64,000 nucleotides of DNA from Stictocephala bisonia. Taxonomy: Eukaryota; Arthropoda; Insecta; Hemiptera; Membracidae. Position numbers and translations under genes: made by a program. The notes under the pieces are model-generated. The model did no database searches and was not told the DNA's origin. It was given only the letters and a program-made list of their open reading frames with translations. The stretch lies in contig JAQJVL010000031.1 in assembly GCA_035578905.1 (NCBI GenBank), positions 3,563,316-3,627,315 on the forward strand. The letters run 5' to 3'. This document shows positions 59,057 to 64,000 of this stretch, one piece after another (position 1 is the first letter of the stretch; each line of letters starts with the position of its first letter).

Positions 59057-61021
59057 ATGGTAGCAACTCATGCCAAAGTGATGAGTTGTGTACCGGGTCG
59101 TTTTGGCCGGTATATTTCGTTTTTTTCGTCGTTGTCTGCCGGGCTGCCTGAGACCGCTTGTGCCTGGCGATTCGCTTTACTTTGGTGGCCGTTGGCTCGG
59201 ACTCGGTCGTTCCGTGTTCCAGCCTTTGTCTGTCAGGTTGGCCATCGGTTGGATTCTTCTAGATTGTTCTCTGCGGCCGAACGACCTTACAATGATCAGC
59301 TAGAGACTCTAAAACGTAAGTGTTCATTTGTAATTTCTAATATCTAATCACCCTTTTGGTGAAAATACTTTGTCTAAATAATATTCTGGTTTAATTGTCA
59401 TTTTCAGGGTTTTGGTAAATTTGTATTGTCTAGATATTGGTTAACCTAGGTTCGAGCCATGTGCTCAATGTTACCTTTTTAACATTAATTGCTTTTCATA
59501 TATGGTTTTATATTTAATAGTAGTTCTGTATAATGTTTTGTTGAGCCTTTTTTCAGTTGGAGTTACCGATTTACCATATTTTTGTTCATTGACAATAACC
59601 TAGCCTATTTGTGTAGTTTGATTTTCATGTTATAACATATTGCTCCTGTATCCATAGCCTAGTTTTCAGTTTGTCATTTCTAGTTCCGTATACGTCTTTT
59701 ATATTTTGTTAAATTGTAATTTGGTTTAAATTATTCATAGCCTAAAGTTAATCTTTCACTGTATTGTTTGCTCCACTCATGTTCTTGTTTGTATCTTCAT
59801 GTTCAGTTTTGCGAAATCATGCACCCTTATATTTAGTTGTTATGTCTAGTATTTTTGTGGTTGTGGCTGGACTGTTTTTAATGTGCTGTGGGGTTGCCTT
59901 GCAGTCCAGGGTCCTTGAGTGGGACTTTCTGCCTCGGCCTGCCGTCCGGGGATGGTCGACAATTCTACACTGCCAGCCTGGCCTGAGGACCATGTATAGA
60001 GGCCATTGGCAACCATGCTGCCCCACCTACATCTTTGGGTAGGAGTCTTCTGTCCTCAGGTCAGTGCTTTCCATCTTGTTTTCCCGGCGGCTGAGCTGGG
60101 GGTTGATACTCAGTGAAATACAGAAAAAAAAGAAGAAAAAAAAATGTTTGTGGAACTTTATGTGGCCTAGGCCTAAAACTAGAACAGTGATTCTCTGAAA
60201 CAGCCATGGGGGCATTGATATCGATATCTCGAATTTAAGAAAAAAGAAAAGAAAAAAAACTTATGTTAATATTTATTGTTATTTAGTTTAATTTGTTGTT
60301 ATATATTTTAGAGTTTATATTTGTTAGGTCCCTACTGTTAAATTAGGTTATTATTTATTGTATGTTTTAGGCCTAGGGATATAGTGGGTGTTAGTTATTT
60401 ATTTTTCATGTAGTGTATTTGGGTGTCTTCAAGGGACTTTTTACTAGAACAGTGCCGTGTTATATATTTTTTTTTAAAATTGTTTAGTTTTTAAACTCAC
60501 CAAAAGGGGATTATTGTTCTTTTACTTAACTTCTAATTCGGAGCTGCCCAGGGATTCCGGCTTACTCCTTGGCCTCGGTGGAATCATGGGATGTGGGGCT
60601 AAATTGCTGGGATTATTTGGGGTTATCAAAATTGTTTCTAACTGTTCACTTTTAAATTGTTAATAAATTGTCTTATGTTTTGGGTGTCTTAGGCTAAACT
60701 GCAGATAGGCCATACAGTTTGTTGATTGTTAATTTTGGTATTTGTAGTGTTAAGTGTTTTTGTGGTTTTTGTATTATCTTGGTTATGTTAGTGTTTCTTG
60801 TAGTTATTTAACTGCGGATTAATATTGTGGCCTTCTGCCTGTCAGTTTTTGATTATTTGTTGTTTGACTTGATAAAAAATTAGTTTTGCTCAGCTGCCGA
60901 GTTTTATTTTGACCCTCCAACTGCCACCCGTGATCCCATCGCTTGACCTTGTTTTGAGCCATCCCCCGGTTGGCACGCTTTCCCGCTTTGGGGGGGGGGG
61001 GGATGGGTCTCAGTTGCTACC
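59057..61021 (+). mobile_element. T-rich 2-kb unit with TG...CA inverted ends, solo-LTR-like
   Basis: The unit starts TGGTAGCAACT and ends AGTTGCTACCA, an exact 11-bp inverted match that also has the TG...CA ends usual for LTRs. It is unlike both neighbours: the plus strand is T-rich and A-poor, and GC is higher. The left boundary cuts the 135-bp satellite, and the right boundary re-enters the old short-unit array. No 4-6 bp target duplication is visible, and the boundaries differ in repeat type, so a later deletion is possible. A small hairpin (CAACTCAT...ATGAGTTG) lies at the left end and a G13 run near the right end. Frames at 59057-59347, 59088-59303 and 59764-60042 lack known domains. 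A 2-kb solo LTR is the best guess; a TIR element is the alternative. Confidence 0.5.
60990..61002. repeat. Poly(G) run, 13 bp
   Basis: An uninterrupted G run close to the right end of the LTR-like unit. Length may be unreliable in sequencing. Confidence 0.9.
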
Positions 61022-61180
61022 AACTTGATTACAACTGGTTAGCTAAAATGATCTAAGGTGACCAAATCGACTCAGTGATACCCTAATTAATCACGGGTGG
61101 ATGCTTAAAATAATCATGGGCATCCACGGCATCCCACGGACTGTGGCAACTCAAGGCAATCTAAAACCAATACCTTAACA
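61022..61180. repeat. Resumed old short-unit array
   Basis: TTGATTACAACTGGTTAGCT, AATGATCTAAGGTGACCAAA and TTAATCACGGGTGGATGC continue the degenerate theme of 56846-57552. CTGTGGCAACTCAAGGCAAT, CTAAAACCAATACC echoes the GACAACTTGAGACAAGGTAAAACCA start of the 135-bp unit. Confidence 0.6.
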
Positions 61181-61764
61181 TTTCAAATGAACAAAAAGAT
61201 AACCATGTAAACACTTATAAAATGTATGCATACATTATTTGTTTATAACTTATTTTATTGAATCTTTAATTTCAGGAAATGTAGGAAAACTTTAAAGTTT
61301 TTTCGAAAACAAATTAAAAGCCTTTGTTTAAAAACTGTATTGAAAATGGCGGAAAGCTTGTGTATTTTAAAAAAATTCTAACTGACTATAGTATTTGCTA
61401 GTAATATTGACTCTAATTTACTAGTAATATTGCTACCGAAATCACAAAAGGAGCTCGACATAGCACGTGTAAAGAACTATTTGCGTCCACCATTTCTATT
61501 GAATTATTTGTCAATTAAATATATTTAATATCAATTAAATATATATGATATTTAAAAAGTAAGAATAATTTAAATAAAACGTTACTAAAAGACTTACTCT
61601 CCTGAATTTTAAGCTACCAGCTAATCATGCTTATCATCCAAGAAGCTCAGAATAACAGAACACAGAAATTATATTTATCACCTCTTTAATTATTACATCA
61701 GTAAGGGTAATAATCTCCCTATTTTACAAAAGATCGTTAACTTTTTTCCTACACGGACAAAAGG
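61181..61764. other. AT-rich DNA, nothing recognised
   Basis: Short direct repeats (CTAGTAATATTG twice near 61400-61430; TCAATTAAATATAT twice near 61512-61545). No gene. Confidence 0.5.
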
Positions 61765-62285
61765 TAAACACTGCGGCTACTCTACTCTAGAGGGGTGCAG
61801 TGTTTCCTGAGGGTGTCCACCGTCCATGCTGCACTGCGGCTACTCTACTCTGGAGGGGTGCAGTGTTTCCTGAGGGTGTACGCCGTTCGTGCTGCACTGC
61901 GGCTACTCTACTCTAGAGGGGAGCAGAGTTTCCTGAGGGTGTCCGTTGTCCGTGCTGCACTGCAGCTACTCTACTCTAGAGGGGTGCAGGGTTTCCTGAG
62001 GGTGTTCGCCGTCCGTACTGCACTGCGGTACTCTACTCTAGAGGGGTGCAGGGTTTCCTGAGGGTGTTCGCTGTCCGTACTGCACTGTGGCTACTCTACT
62101 CAAGAGGGGTGCAGGATTTCCTGAGGGTGTCCGCCATCTGTTCTGCACTGTGGCTACTCTACTCTAGAGGGGTGCAGCGTTTCCTGAGGGTGTCCGCCAT
62201 CTGTTCTGCACTGTGGCTACTCTACTCTAGATGGGTGCAGCGTTTCCTGAGGGTGTCCGCCATCCGTGCTGCACTGCGGCCTACT
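61765..62285 (+). repeat. GC-rich 63-bp minisatellite (about 8 copies)
   Basis: The unit reads ACTGCGGCTACTCTACTCTA, GAGGGGTGCAGTGTTTCCTG, AGGGTGTCCGCCGTCCGTGC and TGC, 63 bp in all. It is strikingly GC-rich against the AT-rich background. As 63 is divisible by three, plus-strand frames stay open with a 21-residue period (FLRVSAVRAALRLLYSRGVQ). A single-base loss at about 62028 (GCGGTACTC for GCGGCTACTC) breaks the frame in the middle, so the two frames 61795-62061 and 62046-62360 are halves of one periodic sequence. I see no start context or domain, and I favour a non-coding minisatellite. Confidence 0.9.
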
Positions 62286-62610
62286 CTGGGGTCTTCAGGG
62301 TCTGTAACATTTTTGCTGCTAGGCTGCTGTAAGTCTGTTTCCCCTCCAGCCACACTATAGTCTCCCCACTTCCACTAATAGACACTTCAGCATATAGCTG
62401 AGCATTGAAATAACAAAAGATCATTTGAGCACCTTCGTAACAGTACTGCCCGACCACCCATTCACGTCCCCCCCCCCAAACATATGCATTTATATTTAAT
62501 TTGCTCACCAGCCCCTCTAGGCAGTGGTGTTCAGGTATACATGGGAATCCACCCATTATCACAAGCACGAGAGATTTTACTTTACGGCTACCCATAATGT
62601 GTGGCCCCAT
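62281..62610 (-). CDS. Candidate 109-codon ORF or exon, unknown product
   Basis: The minus-strand frame opens at an ATG (62610) eight codons after an in-frame stop and ends at TAG (62281-62283), flush against the 63-bp minisatellite. The protein has balanced composition, including GGFPCIPEHHCLEGLVSK, NINAYVWGGGREWVVGQYC, FNAQLYAEVSISGSGETIVW and LEGKQTYSSLAAKMLQTLK. This is unlike the low-complexity frames elsewhere. No signal peptide, transmembrane segment or family motif is recognised. A run of ten C (G on the coding strand) at about 62469-62478 encodes part of the Gly triplet and could hide an indel. It may be a terminal exon, a retrocopy, or part of an unrecognised element. Confidence 0.35.
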   Translation of the reverse strand: MGPHIMGSRKVKSLVLVIMGGFPCIPEHHCLEGLVSKLNINAYVWGGGREWVVGQYCYEGAQMIFCYFNAQLYAEVSISGSGETIVWLEGKQTYSSLAAKMLQTLKTPE

Positions 62611-62624
62611 AGTAGAGCGTTGAT

Positions 62625-63080
62625 TTAACTACCATGGGACGTGTACGCGTGGGTTTGCTCTACCTCCACTGTATGGGTGGATGGTTTGGTCACTATTTCG
62701 CTACGTGGAAAAGTGGGTGGGTGTGAGGAAAACTGAATAATAAAAAACACTCCACCAAATGCTGGGTGTTTAGGTGGTAAATACTATGGTGCGTGTATGG
62801 GTAGGTAAATGTTCCATACCATTGTACCTGTATTTGTGGGTAGGTAGGTCAATAGTACCGAGTGTGTAGAGCTTGTGTGGGTAGGCCAATACCTCTCCAC
62901 GTGTATAGTTCCGTGGGTGGGTGGACTGACACCATTGCACGTTTATTGGTATTTACCAATCCACCTTTCCATACACATATATTGGTGGTTACCCAACCAC
63001 CTATACACGTAAATTAGTAGTTACTTTCTCATCAACTTATACACGCAAAGTGGAAGTTACCCACCCAATCTTCCATACAC
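62625..63080. repeat. G-rich minisatellite with internal strand switch (locus 8)
   Basis: From about 62630 to 62955 the unit lies forward: CACTGTATGGGTGGATGG, GTGCGTGTATGGGTAGGT, CATTGTACCTGTATTTGTGG, CCGTGGGTGGGTGGACTGAC. From about 62960 to 63080 it lies reversed: CCACCTTTCCATACACAT, GGTTACCCAACCACCTATAC, GAAGTTACCCACCCAATC. The switch is at TGCACGTTTATTGGTATTTA, about 62945. Copies are degenerate. Confidence 0.75.
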
Positions 63081-63090
63081 CACAGATAAA

Positions 63091-64000
63091 AATCTTGTTA
63101 GACACGTGAGCTTTCTTAATTACGTGCGTGGGTTGTATTGTTCCATTTTCTTTATACCTGTGCCTTTGATGAAACTTTAAAGATTAATAAATATCATAAT
63201 ATGCTTTAGACAATATTTACAAGATTAGACTCAAGTGGAGATGAAACATTAAGATAATGTAATATACTAGAGAAATAGTGGGAAATCACACAACTATAGT
63301 ACAATTAGTACACGATCTCCAACAAAGACTAATGGTAAGTACAAGGCATTAAACTTAGTTAAGAGATAGAAAAAAAACATTAATAATAATAGTCTACAGA
63401 CTTAAGAAAAAAATATACGCACATTAAATCAGTGTAAAAATGAATTATGAAATAACAATGTAATAAAACAAAATATTGATTAACATGTAGCAATAAAAAT
63501 AAATAAATAAATAAATAAATAATATACATCAACTGATGAAAAATATTAACTAATTTTTAGGCTATACAACAAGAAAATTCAAGTAAAAATAATTATGTGC
63601 AATAATATTAATGACAGTTAACTAGAACATCATGAATCATTTCTAAAATTTATCACACGGCAACTTATAGGGCAGGGAGAGACCTAATACAATGACAAAT
63701 TATGGTGTGTAATGGTCAGAAATTACAGCTTTAACTCTGAATATATTGTATTCAATAAATATATTATGAAGTAAACATTGTATTGTTTGTAATTGTAGTG
63801 TGTTTGTTTAAGAGTGAATATTGTGAAAATGCTGATGTAATATAGGGTTGCCATTAAACATTGTAAAAACAATTCATTTAGTTTCTAATCCTACATTTAT
63901 ATAGTAATTAAATATTAGGAAGTACTAGGCCTACGTTTTACACGTTTTTATTTATTACAATGTATCACTAGTTGTAATATATTTAGAAGATGTAACGTTA
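63091..64000. other. AT-rich DNA, no gene recognised
   Basis: Contains a short (AAAT)n tract at about 63498-63525. No frame or repeat family is recognisable to the end of the window. Confidence 0.5.

Noticed and set aside
59057..59347. 96-codon plus-strand frame at the start of the LTR-like unit
   Set aside because: It starts within the terminal sequence of the unit, overlaps another open frame in a different phase, and has no recognisable domain.

Overview
The window looks like gene-poor, strongly AT-rich nuclear DNA from an invertebrate animal. An arthropod, perhaps an insect, is my best guess. Grounds for this are long low-complexity AT DNA, abundant simple repeats, a GIY-YIG-bearing Penelope-like retroelement, a non-LTR reverse transcriptase relic, tRNA-like and 5S-rRNA-like SINE remnants, and a dispersed repeat starting with the widespread 'ACTAGCTGTACCC.CCCGCTTCGC' end. 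Nothing looks bacterial: there are no dense ORFs, operons or Shine-Dalgarno sites. I found no convincing intact protein-coding gene.

Tandem arrays make up roughly a third of the window. They are: a 68-bp satellite (about 127-7280), a second 68-bp satellite (about 22600-26205) inside older degenerate flanks, a 129-bp degenerate array (about 31875-33235), a 97-bp satellite (about 34745-38510), a 135-bp satellite (about 57553-59056) beside an older short-unit array, and a GC-rich 63-bp array (about 61765-62285). A G-rich 35-36 bp minisatellite recurs at eight separate places in both orientations (about 9.9, 28.0, 30.8, 33.7, 38.6, 49.0, 50.6 and 62.9 kb).

Between the arrays lie transposon relics. 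These include a truncated Penelope-like element with inverted terminal repeats, itself split by another insertion (12970-14720); a 1.9-kb dispersed repeat with a nested 189-bp inverted-repeat element (16061-17970); a tRNA-like SINE head (about 19.5 kb); two copies of a repeat of which one carries a 5S-like part (33.4 and 43.5 kb); a possible 0.9-kb terminal-inverted-repeat element (40.1-41.0 kb); a LINE reverse-transcriptase pseudogene (47.3-47.8 kb); and a T-rich 2-kb unit with TGGTAGCAACT...AGTTGCTACCA ends resembling a solo LTR (59057-61021). A perfect palindrome with 46-bp arms lies at 27620-27721.

The best coding candidates are weak: a 109-codon minus-strand frame at 62281-62610 and several short splice-bounded frames (8316-8403, 11364-11409, 44160-44278, 45261-45349). 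They could be isolated exons of a gene with very large introns, or chance. The rest is AT-rich DNA in which I recognise nothing.
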